This document shows, one piece after another, positions 41,786 through 53,640 of a stretch of DNA of 64,000 bases. The stretch's first letter is position 1. Every line of letters starts with the position of its first letter. A model generated the notes under the pieces. The model had not been told where the DNA came from. It saw nothing but the letters and a program-made list of their open reading frames with translations, and searched no databases. Origin of the DNA: Reticulitermes speratus. Taxonomy: Eukaryota > Arthropoda > Insecta > Blattodea > Rhinotermitidae. Made by a program: the position numbers and the translations under genes. Location: contig JAJKFL010000042.1 in assembly GCA_021186555.1 (NCBI GenBank), positions 12,330,781 through 12,394,780 of the forward strand. The letters are read 5' to 3'.

Positions 41786-44723
41786 TTGATGGACTTTGTC
41801 AACTGTACAGTTTAAAAAATAAATTTGCAATGTCACATATATATGACAAACACAGCATAATTAATGCTTGTAGGAGCAGTATTTATACTGTTTTATGCAT
41901 AATAGACAACCAAAAAACCAGTAAATTAAATGTTTTTTCAACTACACTGCCCTCAGTATGTAGCAGATAATTAGGAACACTTGTTTCTGCCTTGACTTAT
42001 AGGTAAAATCTCTGTGACTACACAGGTTCATATAGCAAGAGATGCTGGTTGACTACCAGTTGTCTTGTCTCAGGCTTTCCTCTTTATCCAAGTACTATGA
42101 TATTTACTTGAATTAGAAATTTAATTTTTAGAGAAGAAACTGGGACTGAGAATTTGTTAACAGAGTTGCAAGAGACATGACTACAATCGTTTGACCCCGT
42201 GAAAAGAGCAAGGGTACGGAGAAGGGCTTTAGGATTTAATATTAAAGGAAAGACACCTGTGTGATGATCCAGACAAGGTAATTTTGCTGTATGCTAGAAG
42301 ACGTCAAGAAGGCAGGAGAGATGTGTAAATCAACTGAAAAGACTGTGGGAGTATAGAAGATATTGGAGACATTTTATATAAAATGGGGACAATATTAGAC
42401 AAAGAAGAATAGTTTTGTCAAATAGGGCATAACTACCTCCTTCCAATGTTAACATTATTATAGTTCATAATTATCATCCTGTCTCATTTGATGTTATGTA
42501 ACATTTGTAGTTGACAGTGTTGTTAAATTAACTAAGGTTTTTAAGGGTAGGGCTTTGGAAGTGGTTTTTTGAGAATATTTCATCACAAGACATTTTCAGA
42601 TTCATGGGTGTCTTCATTAACTGAGAAGAGTAATGCACTCTAAAAAATTTGGGAAGTTAGGTGTCTTGTACAAGTTCATAAGACGTACGCCTATTATTGC
42701 CACCTCACCTATATAAACACTTAAGCTGCAGCCACCAGTGCTTTGTCAGTTGCATGCAACTCTTAATTACAGTTACAGACAAGTACCCATTTACACTAAA
42801 CAGTCTGATGCCTTGATTCTTATCTATCAGTTCTTGTCCTTTCTTTTGTTGCCGGGAAATGGTGTAATGGAAAGTAAGTTCCCAGTTAAATGGTATTCAA
42901 GAAACAAGGAACAGTGAGTGATACGGAATGAAAGGAAAATGGGGTGTTTATTGGAACATTTATTGCTACTTTAATCAAAAAAGGCACACTGGCCAGTGAA
43001 TTTGAGGGTCTGCGTCTTCATGTAACAGTGAAGTCCAAAAAGTGAATGGTACACAACAGTTATGTTCAGAATTGAAGACAACTACAGTTCTGATCAGAAG
43101 GTTTAGTGAATAAATTGATGGATAAACTGGTATTGCTATTCAAGGAAGAGTGGGGTTCTCTCATTTTAGCTTGATGGAACTGAAAAAGACCAACACTTGA
43201 CAGACATTGATGCCTTTATGGGCTTCCTTTTATTGTTACAAAAATAAATATTTTTATTGTGTTGGCTTTTAATTTCTGATTGAAGCCCTTAATTAACTTT
43301 GCATGCTGTGTAATCATTGTAGCCTCGAAAGGTATAATGTATGGCCTGCTGATGTACTTTTAGATATGCGTGTGTGAAGATTATAAATTCCGTATTTCAT
43401 TTATCCTAGTGTACAGATAGTATATATTGGATCCATTCTGATGGATCCTAGATCCAAAAAGTCTTTTGAGATGAAGTTCCTGCCAGATATCCAACATATC
43501 AATTGTTGAGATGCTGTGGCTTTTAAACCCATTTACGCCCTTTAGACCAGACTGTTCCTTTTGATACATATATATAAACTTTTAAATGATGCAATTATAC
43601 AGGCTGAATTTGATAACTTGTATTGAATACATCCACTTTCATGAAGTGAAGGATATTAGCTATCTTAGTGATTTTTAATTGCAATTTATAAACTTTAAGT
43701 TGTCTTTTCTTGTAAATTTTCAATACCGTGGTTGTGGAACTATTCACACTGACTTCACACATTACATTGTGCTTGTTTCCCCCAGTTAAATTTTGGACGC
43801 ATACCGCACTTCCTTTTCACAGAGTTTTATTGAATCATGGTTTAAGTAAGGGGTACTGCCTACCTTGTCCACAGTGTGTACTGTACATTCCGTTTTTATT
43901 ATGTTACAAATTGCTCTGGCCACAAAGGGGTTATACATCATGTTTACAGTTGTTGTTTTTTGTGTTAAATGATGATTAAATTGATTTAAAATACTTTTAT
44001 TCCAGTCGAAAGCATGTGCCCTTCTGTAGACACAGTGAATCGTCAGGAAGAAGTACAAGAGCGTGTTAGTAATCCCTGCACTCAGCACAGCAGCTGTTGC
44101 ACAAGCTTTGTAGTATACAAGGCCTGCATCCACTGGGAATTTAATCTGTTTTTTCCCCTGCAGTTCAGTTACTTTATTTCATAAATGAGTCTTGAGGTGT
44201 TGACCTCCAGCTTCTAGGCAGCCTCGCATATTGTGCAAATATTTCTTGACACACAATGGAGTATGTGTTCAAATACTGGCAATTTATCTTAAAATGTTGT
44301 CTTTCAGTTCTTGCCAGGAATGTGGATTGTCCCACATTTGCACTTGTCCTGTGAATAATGGTGTCAGGATTAATGTAATATAATGCGTTGAAATTTGACC
44401 CATTGATTTTGCACACAGTCCCTGCATTTTAAAGTGATGTAAGTAAAGAAACTTCACGAACTGCATGGGGATTTTCATAACGTGCCTTGAATTACCGAGC
44501 TCATATATTTTCCTGTGCCTGGAGAGATACTCTATTTCATGCTGGGATAATTTGTACAAAGAGGAAAACAAAATTTATTATGGAATGTGTATATACTGCT
44601 GTATCCTTAGACAAGCAGTATTGTGCAGTCTTTATTGTAAGTATGAAGGTTAGTACACATGAAAGTTGTTTATTTAATAATGGGTCACAGCTATTTGTAA
44701 GGGGCTCCTTTCTTAGCAAAATA
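41786..44723. other. Non-coding stretch, one possible LINE relic
   Basis: Between about 42200 and 42390 the + strand frames give KRLWEYRRYWRHFI-like and RRQEGRRD-like pieces that may be the tail of a LINE ORF2, heavily broken. Nothing else is recognised: the open frames at 43.7-44.7 kb have no motif or splice support. Confidence 0.4.
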
Positions 44724-45183
44724 CAGCACAGTTCTGTTAACATGACTCACACAAGACCGGTCAGGTGCCAAATTAACGAATATTCCAGATTAACAGATGG
44801 TACCCGTGCTGACCTAAGTTCTGAGAGTTGGTTTTATGTTACTCTTCTATCCTGGGACTGCACAACTAATCAGAGGAGTATTACAATTGGATATCTCCTT
44901 CATCTGCTGGTTTGGAGGCGTCGGGGTCCTCTTCTATGTTTCCTGGAGTCTTCATAGCTGAAGACGTCGAAGGATTAGGAGACGGGCTCAGGAGATACCA
45001 CAACAGTTGATGCACAGACACTCTTGGAGGCCCTTTTGAACGTGTCTCTGAGATCTGCATCTTTCATTGACGAAGCTTTATCCTTTTAAAAAGCAGAACT
45101 TCCAGTCTTGGGACTACTCTCTTCAGGTACTGGATTATCAGGATTTTTGAATTATAAGATGGGGGAGTAACAGAATTTTGCTG
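44724..45183. mobile_element. pogo/Tigger-type MITE
   Basis: Ends CAGCACAGTTCTGTTA and, from the right, CAGCAAAATTCTGTTA, with TA at 44722-44723 and 45184-45185. 460 bp, non-coding. Right part shared with the 29.4-kb element. Confidence 0.75.
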
Positions 45184-45185
45184 TA

Positions 45186-46449
45186 TATACAAAGGAGATA
45201 TGTATTAAACTGACAAAAATGAAACATCAGTTATCAAATACAACATGATGCAAAGATATGTAATTCCATATTACCAGTTTATTATATTGTAAAAGTGCAG
45301 CATTAAAATTATTATTTTGCATATTTATATTTTCCTTCATTGTTGCACTTTTACATAATTAAAGATTGGCATTGAAAAGGACATATAAGTCAAATGAGAA
45401 GATTGATGAAGTTGAAAATTTTGATTACATTACTGTATTCTTTTAAGATGAGTGGGGAATATATATAAATCCACAGCTGAATATTTGAGACTGCTATAAT
45501 AAATATATGTGTTTAAAAATGATATTATATTTCAGGGGAGATGGCGGATCATATAACAATACAATGTGCATTTTACTGGGCACTGTTCGAAAACTTTGAG
45601 AGCTTTAATTATGGTTAAACGATGTGTGTTAATGATGTAAGAATTTAAGATCACCATTTATAATGAAACAACAAAAACGTGTAGTAACAGTTCTGATGTC
45701 GATAAAATGATCTGTGAAGTACTTTGTAACACTACACACATTCTGCATTGTTCAGGCACTGAATGTCAAAAAGACTGAAAAACAGTAGAAAGTCACATGG
45801 TGCAATAATGAGATCTGTGAAGTACTATCACTTGCGTATTGTAAAGGACCCAACAGAGGCACGTAGAAATGTAAATGGAAAATTATTGCCTGTCTTCTGA
45901 GGAGTTTACAGACAGGAGAAATATGTGTCAAATATGTATAAGTAACTCCATTTAGCAAAGTCCTCTTTGAAAAGGGTCATTACCGTATACACAAAGAGAC
46001 CATTTGTCCCTGTCTTGAGCCAGATGAATCCATGCCACATCCTCCCATCCTGTTACTTCAAGGTACATTTTAATATTATCCTCACATGTGCCTACAACTA
46101 TATGAAATATGTATAAGCATATCATGTATGGTCAGATACGTATAAAAGTTAAATCAGTCTTTAAAGGTAATTTTATTATATATATATTGGCAAAATAATG
46201 ACACTACAGTTACATGTTTTTTTAATATAAAGTGCCAGTGCATTTGGTTACACAGTCTAAGTTTCTATCATCATCAAATGGTCACATTTAGGATTTATGC
46301 CTTCCTTGCCCCAGTGTGCTCATTTTGATTCATTTTGGTCACTGTTAATTGTTATTTTCCTGAGTGCACTGAGCTGTATGCCCCTTAAACTCAACATGAC
46401 TGCATTTCACTTATACACCTCTGTTAATACTTTTTCCCCCCCTTCTTCT

Positions 46450-46482
<33 letters not shown>

Positions 46483-46845
46483 ATCCATTCATAGACTTTC
46501 ATTTGGCTCATACAGTTACCGCTGTGCTGAACTGGCATTCTGTAAATTTCTCTAGTTTTCATACTGTTTGATCCCAGAAAATCAGATCAAAGGCTGTTTT
46601 TCTTCTTTGGTGCATTCTGTCAACAAATAGTTATGCTGAATGTTTTAAATTCCTGGCTTCTCAAAATACAGTGACAAATAGGTGAAATTCCCACTAATTT
46701 TTGTTCCACAAGGAGTTGAACACAGAACTGGGGATAATTAACTCCGAGATCATTTACTTGGGTTCGTTGAAAATGTCAAATAAGTCATAATGTTAAATTC
46801 AGGAACATCAAATGAGGGAGAGGTCTGCTGTTGCAGATGAGTTAA
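45186..46845. other. Non-coding stretch with R1 copy and poly-C
   Basis: An R1 repeat copy lies near 45960-46095 (GGGTCATTACCGTATACACA and TTTTAATATTATCCTCACAT). A 30-nt C-run lies at 46451-46480. Otherwise AT-rich and unrecognised. Confidence 0.5.
46451..46480. repeat. Poly-C tract, longest in the window
   Basis: 30 consecutive C, preceded by CCCCCCTTCTTCTT. Confidence 0.95.
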
Positions 46846-48177
46846 CCTTTAAGAGCCGGCGATTTAAATGCCCTGTACTGTCAGCGGACCGGAGTTTTCT
46901 CTGGGGATTTAAACGTTTGTTGCAATGGTTAGGAAAATTTTGAATATCTTGAAGAATATTAACGCTGGATCTGTGAAATAAATCGTAATTACTCAAGTGA
47001 AGCATGGAGAACACGGTAATGTACATCATAGTTTATTATAAAATATTTTGATGCAAAATAAGAATGAACCACTTCCCTAAGAGACAGAAATTTTAGTCTT
47101 CTTTTCTTACTTTATCGTGTCCGCACCGTTAATGAAATTTTAGTAATATGTTATGTTTCGTTCTCTTTAGCCTTAAATTCTGGCTCCTTTCTCCTGAATT
47201 CGTCCCCACTTTCAAGGGAAAATATTTCTGTGAGGTTATTTTAACAACAGCGAAATGCTTTTCGTTGGTGTGATTTCTGTAAGGGTGTACTTACAAAGAG
47301 GTTTACAGTTTTACAACCATGAGGAATCTGACCTGCGAAAGGAAATGTACGTTTCTCGGTATTCCTACCCAGTGGTCACACTCTTTCAGTGTTTGTCGCA
47401 CAGTGCAGTGACCCTGTCGCTTGTGAAAATTATTTCTTGTGAGTACATAATCAGCATCATGGCTTGTAGAAGGCATATTCGTGATGAAGATATTGAATCA
47501 CAGCTGATCTGTGATATTGATTCGGATGAGAACATCTAATAATAAGGTATGTAATAATTTCTGTAACAAGTAACTTCCTTCTGACGACGCATCATATACT
47601 GCCTTTCTCGGGTGAGCTATGTTTCATTCTTCCATCAAGTACGTAAGGGTAAATACAGCCGGAAGCTTTTAATTTCTTCGTATATTTGGACAAATATATT
47701 GTGAAAATGTATTGAAAATTTTTCTGTGAGTACAAGCACGGGCTAGAACAGTGAATAAGTTATACGATCACCAGAAAGGAGATCAGGGTTCGGTTCCCGG
47801 AAAGTACATAAATATATCTATAGACTCGTATAAATCTTAACTCGATTCTACCGGCTTTTTAATCGATGGGTATCTGGGGAACATGAATATACAGATGCTG
47901 GAGCAAGAAGCTGAATACGCTCTAAACAGTGTTAAATACATCATTTTATGGTATATTACCTCCGCGCCCCAATACGCCCCCTTGATATGAGGCACAACTC
48001 TAAAATTACCTTCAAGTCTGCTGTATGTATACATAATATTTACACACGCTTATTGTCCCGCCAATATCGTATTTAATGCGAAAAGTTTACATATATCTTT
48101 TTGGACAAAAATGTCCGTTTCGGCATTCATACCTACACAAAACGATGGACAAATTTGTCCGTTTCGGCTCTTAAAGG
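46846..48177 (+). mobile_element. piggyBac-type element, internally deleted
   Basis: Ends CCTTTAAGAGCCG and, from the right, CCTTTAAGAGCCG (identical 13 nt), flanked on both sides by TTAA (46842-46845 and 48178-48181), the piggyBac hallmark. Subterminal GTCCGTTTCGGC is repeated at the right. 1,332 bp; it carries only the N-terminal start of a transposase at 47459. A SINE-like B box (GGGTTCGGTTCCCGG) near 47786 suggests a later insertion inside. Confidence 0.85.
47459..47539 (+). pseudogene. piggyBac transposase N-terminal fragment
   Basis: ATG at 47459 opens MACRRHIRDEDIESQLICD then IDSDENI and a stop. The pattern basic start, (T/D)DEDIE, then an acidic D-S-D/E stretch is typical of piggyBac transposase N-termini. 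The rest of the protein is absent. Confidence 0.6.
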
Positions 48178-48181
48178 TTAA

Positions 48182-48920
48182 GGTTCTTGTGGTTTATGTG
48201 TGCCACCTTGTGTTATGCCAACAAGTGTTTCACATGAAGTTGCCTTTACCCCTTCACTTTGTCTTATATTTGTACCTTCATACTTTCTTGGACGGTGTTT
48301 TTTAGAAAGAAATATGCCTTTTATAATTCCTTAATAAGAACTGTATCTTGAAAAACAACTATCTGCAATAATTCTCTTGCTAGATGTTATGAAATTTTGA
48401 TATTGTGCCATGTTATGGTGTGACTGATATTGCTAATGGGATCAATATTTCAAATTTCAAGGCTTGAATTTTGATAAATTATAAATTTATGGTAGTGTTA
48501 TTGTTAGAAATTGTTTGAGCAAATATGAGGTTTAGATGACAGTGGAAGTCTGTATTTTGGTATTAGAACTGAGAAGACCAGAGCATGAATTGTTTCACCA
48601 AGTTTGTTGAAGTAAACAGTAGCACAGTGTGTTTGACAAACAGGCAGCACATTTTACAATTTAGCACAGAGCACAAGTGTTACAGTCATGATTATAATAA
48701 TGAATATTGAAATATGATCTCAAATTTAATTGTTAAGTAGCTGCATATACAGTTCCTAAAATACTGCTGTATAATAATGTACCTTATGAGAAGTTTTAAT
48801 TCTAGAATGTACTTTTTGTATTAAAGTTGTAGCCTTTTATTTTGAAGAAGTTTTATATTCATATGAACGTGACCTGACTGGGTGATTCCAAGTTTCATTA
48901 TTTATTTTACTTATATTCAT
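48182..48920. other. Non-coding stretch, nothing recognised
   Basis: AT-rich, no supported feature. Confidence 0.5.
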
Positions 48921-48924
48921 GTTG

Positions 48925-49175
48925 CCGATTCCAATTGCGCTCGGTCTAAGGTGTGGGTCTGCGGCCGTTTGCTTGCTGGGATTGTGGGTCCAAATCCTGC
49001 CGGGGGCATTGATGTCTGTCTCTTGTGAGTGTTGTGTGTTGTCAGGTAGAGGTCTCTGCGTCGGGCTGATCACTCGTGCAGAGGAGTCGTACCGAGTGTC
49101 GTGTGTCTGAGTGTGATCGTGAAGCCTCAACAAGGAGGAGGCCCTGGCCCACTAGGGGGCTGTTGCGCCATTAGA
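48925..49175 (+). repeat. tRNA-derived SINE (third family)
   Basis: Head CCAATTGCGCTCGGTCTAAG with TGGGTCCAAATCCTGCC as B box. GC-rich body ending in GGCCCACTAGGGGGCTGTTG. The sequence differs from both the 8.4-kb and 13.1-kb families. Confidence 0.65.
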
Positions 49176-50030
49176 ACACATGTTACTACAATTGCATGCC
49201 TTTTTGCGAGCATCCGAATTTAATTTCAGGAAGTAATATATATATATATATTATGTACTAAAATTAATCTTTCCTCGCCATGTAGTTCTTAAACCTGTGA
49301 ACAACACAGTGACACTGACAGGATTTCACAGATGTTATGAAGAATATTGAATAAATCGAAAGCCTTTTTCAGTTATTGTCCTTGATTATTCAGTCATCAC
49401 CATGAAGCAGTCCAGTGAGTTTGTGTAGCCTAACCAATATTTGTTTGCAGCTAATATGGTAATGTGGAATTTCCAGCTAAATGTTAGCAAGCCAGCCCAC
49501 TTGTAATCTGCTAATTGAACAACAGTTCATCACCAACCTCAATGAAGGCAATGTTAAACATACTCGTAGCACTTGCAGTTGTGACTCGCAAACATGTGTT
49601 AAATTTTACCGTAACAGTAGGTACATGAATATGTTCACAATCATACAGTAGATCTTCCACAAGAATTAGTAAAATCCTCATAATGAGTCAGTAATGTGCT
49701 CTGAGGTTCACCAGTGGTTATGCTGCCTTAGTATTCTGTTAATGCAATGCAATGTACTTCATGTTGTTCTCAACAGTACTGCTCCACCTTGTTGCTCAGT
49801 GCCTTTCAAGGTGTCTCTTCATTTTATCCAGCATTAATCACTGGTAACATGCCTGAAGGTTGCTATCACAAAATTGTACTCTGAAGCCAATCCTAAACTG
49901 CTAGACTACTGTGGATATCCTCACAATCTGCTTTTAAAAATTACTACATAATATCAAACTTGTAAGCCACGTTCTGAAGTAATTATGTGTATTTTGGCAT
50001 TTTATCAGGGTATAGTTAGGAAGAAAAGAA
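49176..50030. other. Non-coding stretch, AT microsatellite
   Basis: (TA)n at about 49236-49252. Nothing coding recognised. Confidence 0.5.
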
Positions 50031-50034
50031 CTCT

Positions 50035-50704
50035 GTATTGTAGCAGGGCAGCCTGAGTTCGAATCCAAGGACTGCCATCCCCAGATGAAAGGTGTGGCAC
50101 CGCTTTGTGGCGGATTGTTGCTGGTCTCCTTAGCACCCACAACAATAAGGAAGAAGCTTTCGATTGGGTTTCACCTTTTATTATTACAACAATGCGAGTA
50201 TCAGAGCTGGGTACAACAAGGTCTGCAGACTTCTTTTCTGAGAACCACAACTGTCTTTCCTATTATTACTCCCCTCTCCTTTTGTCACCAATCTCTCTCC
50301 CTAGTGCCGTGGAGGCAATCTGTGGTATGCAGGGCACTTGGTATTTGGATCTCGATAAGTAAAGAAGAAAATTGTTTGGTTCGGTGTAGACAATAAGAAT
50401 CGAGCACGAGAAAATTCCCTTTGTGGAGCTCGTCTCTGTGCTGAGTGGACAGTCGGTGCTCTCTTCCAGCCATAACCACACGACCTGTGTAAACTACTGG
50501 CGCTCAACCTAAGTTATAATTTCAGTGGTTAGTGAATAGATGCGCGGTTACAGCAAATGTGACGCCTCCAACGTGGTGCGCGATAAGCTCGATAAAATCA
50601 TCCGAAACACTGATCAAAGTCCGGAACAACGGGGGTACGGGCAGTGGCAACCATCCTGGCCGGCGAACCGGAGAATGTATATATATATAAATAAAATCCG
50701 TTGA
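50035..50704 (+). mobile_element. Possible 5' end of an LTR retroelement (weak)
   Basis: A moderately GC-rich block of about 450 bp ends at ...AAACTAC and is followed by TGGCGCTCAACC (about 50497), which resembles the tRNA primer-binding site of insect Ty3/gypsy elements. A 54-codon frame starts at ATG 50540 (MRGYSKCDASNVVRDKLDKI) and ends at a TGA near 50702. No second LTR, and no gag or pol motif, is present. A B-box-like AGTTCGAATCC at 50050 argues that part of it may be a SINE instead. Confidence 0.3.
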
Positions 50705-50719
50705 CTTCAGTCAGTATAA

Positions 50720-51042
50720 AGCCGGGATTAGACGGCGCGTGGCTCGGCACGTTTTACGTCATAACTGACCACTGACGAATCATATTCAAACGCGCTGTGT
50801 AATCGGCCTGGCGCGGCACGGAGTGTGATTGGTGGAGCGAGGCTCGTGCGATGGCCTCAGAGGCGGTTTTAACACGATCCTCAAAGGGACTCGGCGCAGG
50901 CAGCTGTTGCGGCTACACGGCTGGTCTGCCATTTGCCGAGCTGCGCCGCGTCGTGTAGCCAGATTATCTTTTCTGTTCCGATCTGTTGACCGAGCAAGTG
51001 ACGTCACGTCACTGGACGAGCACGCGCCGTCTAATCCCGGCT
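50720..51042. mobile_element. GC-rich Harbinger-type MITE
   Basis: Inverted ends AGCCGGGATTAGACGGCGCG (perfect at both sides, extending a few bases further) with TAA at 50717-50719 and 51043-51045, fitting the TWA duplication of PIF/Harbinger. 323 bp, strikingly rich in CpG compared with the flanks. Non-coding. Confidence 0.85.
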
Positions 51043-51045
51043 TAA

Positions 51046-52190
51046 TACTGCATCCAGAACGATTCACGCGACAAAAAATAAGTCAAGGCCACGTGAGATT
51101 TGAAACTACGATCGTTCACTGCGCAGTCCGTGCGAATAGGCTGGCGTGACGTATCGCTCTACGATTGCTACATTGTGGTCGCCGCTTGTCATTAGAGCGA
51201 TTCCTGCCACAAAAACCAGAGTTTGAATAATCAATGAAGCCTCGTACGTTCTTGTACAAACAGGCTGACCTTTTACTTTACCCATATTTTGAAGATAACA
51301 CATTCTTCCTCTTGTTTAAAACTGTAATTGTATAATTACAACAATCTGAACCGTTTACAAGTAGCTATACGCTACTAGGGGTATGTACATGTTACACAAA
51401 AGTAAGAATTATCACGTATATGAACAGCCAGCCGACACAACACTTTCAATATTAAGATATTAAAATGTGTCCAAGTAACAAGTTAGAATGTATACACATT
51501 TAATTTAATTACACTCAGCAAAAATAACAAAGGAATGTTAATCTTCTTAACCCAATTATTTCATTAAACATGCATTCGGGCTGCAGTGTGTTCAATATCA
51601 CCAGCAACTTCGACGTGCTGTTTTTAGATGTGACGCGTGATTGCGAGCAGAGGTAACCATTTCCAGCACTTTCTTTAATCACGGTGACTAAAAACGTTAA
51701 CAATTCTGCGATACATAGGACATAAACTTTTCATCACGCCAGAATGGAATAGTGACGTGATATTGGTCAGACAAAAGAATGACTATATAATCCCGGCATA
51801 ACAAATTTCGGTGTTTTTTTAGGCATACCGTAGCGGATTCGTAGAAAACCCCAGGAATTCCATTTATCCATTTCTGTTAAATCCTCAAGCATAACAAAAT
51901 TTTACACTCTTCTCTGACGTTAACGAATTACTCATTTTTCGATGTCCTCCAAATGTTTTTCATTACAATTACAATTACAATTATTCAGCCACAATACTAA
52001 CTTTATACATATGGTATAGGATCACATTGTGTATTTGGAAGAAGGAATGCCCTATGTTCCGCTTTATACAGCTACAATAACATGGTTTTATGCGTTTGCC
52101 GTAATCCAGACCATCCCTTGTCATGCGTCTACATATAGGTTTATGCCGGTGTATAAACTCCAGTGTTACACAAACTGATTCTCTGCAGGA
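51046..52190. other. CpG-containing stretch, no gene recognised
   Basis: CpG remains fairly frequent to about 51200 and then declines. This would be a plausible location for the unlocated 5' exon or promoter of the zinc-finger gene, but I see no convincing first exon. Confidence 0.3.
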
Positions 52191-52192
52191 AT

Positions 52193-52345
52193 ATAACTAA
52201 CTCCATGGAGCAGAGTCCTTCTTGAGAAGCTAACCGGTCGTCAGCTAGTCAAGAAATTCCCGCGTTTTATGGAACCCGAAGGTTCATTACCGCATTCACA
52301 AGAGCCCGCCACCTATCCCTATCCTGAGCCTGCAGGAATATGCGT
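52193..52345 (+). repeat. Interspersed repeat family R1, best copy
   Basis: Contains AACTCCATGGAGCAGAGTCC, GCTAGTCAAGAAATTCCCGC, GAACCCGAAGGTTCATTACC and CACAAGAGCCCGCCACC in order. Relatively undiverged and useful as the reference for the other copies. Confidence 0.65.
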
Positions 52346-53640
52346 TACTCAAAATGTGCACGAAGAAAACTTAGGCTTATAAGCTATGCATTTCATGTCA
52401 TAATAATCACGGACTGAACAAAGCCGGCGTACGGAATGCGCCACCCCACTGAGGGCCTGTTTGCATTCGGTTTTAGTCTCCGTGGTTTCAAGTAAGCTCT
52501 GAATAGTTTTTACCTAACGCACATACGAGGATTGTGGTTAAGGACTCTTGTATTTGTACAGTTTATAAAAGTTGGTCTTTATTTTTACAGTGAAAATGTA
52601 ATGTTTTTTTAAACTATATAAATAGAAGTGTAAACGGATTTTACTAGCTCATCTTTGTCATAAGCACAATGGTGGGTTGCTGCTTGGTGAATGGTGATTG
52701 TGACGGAATCGGGTGCTGTGAAGGTTAGGGAAGGATTTGATACAGAAGCAGGATTTCTATACAGAAGGCGGATCGCTCTGTGTCTAAAGTAAATCCGAAG
52801 TATTAGAAGCAAGCAAGGTATATAACAAGACTACGCCTGTTAGGAATTGCTGTTTTGTTTTGGTTGAGTGATTTATGAGGTGTTCGTTTGTTAGCAGTAC
52901 GTCATATATTTGAAGTTTATTTTGTGCATTAATATTCCGGAAATAGTTGTAGTGGATGCACGAAATTATGCTTCGAATTATTAGATTGATTTTTCTAAAT
53001 ATGAAATTTGATAAGTTTTAACCCAACATGACAGCATATAATTTACTCTGCCTTAATGACCAGAAGACGAAACGCAGTAGTAATTAAATATATCAATCCC
53101 TTAGATCCTAATAAGTAGGATGTGTGAGAAAGGAAACAGGCAAGTATTCCACAGAAGACAAGAAACCTCCGTTAAAAATAAATGATAAAGTAATTAGGAA
53201 TCCTAAAATTATAGCAAACCCAGTTCTTAACAGTAGAAAGAATGAGCAGTGACCATAGAAACTCAATGGAAGAATACATAACAAAGCACTTAGCTAAAGC
53301 TATCTCTTAAAAGCTTCCCATAGATAAATAGTATGCCTACAATTGCCATTTAAATTAAAAATGTGATAGGCTAAAGACAACAAATTTGTGGGGTATTAGC
53401 AAAATTATTCAAAAGCTGCCCAGATTATATTAGCACTCCATGTAATCAATCTCTTGCAGTGGGAGCACTCCCAGATTGACTTACCTGTTCGTGTATAAAA
53501 AGGGGTGAAATATCCTTCATGTTCAGTTACCAATTTCAATAGTAACAGAATTTTTCAAAATATGTCAGACAGTTATGTGTATGAGAGTACATAATTTCTT
53601 AAACTTATCATTTTAATAGGTGAACAGTTTGGGTTTAGAA
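52346..53640. other. Non-coding stretch, nothing recognised
   Basis: AT-rich; no supported feature. Confidence 0.5.

Noticed and set aside
43728..44957. Cluster of open frames at 43.7-45.0 kb
   Set aside because: No conserved motifs, poor splice sites, and part overlaps a pogo-type MITE.
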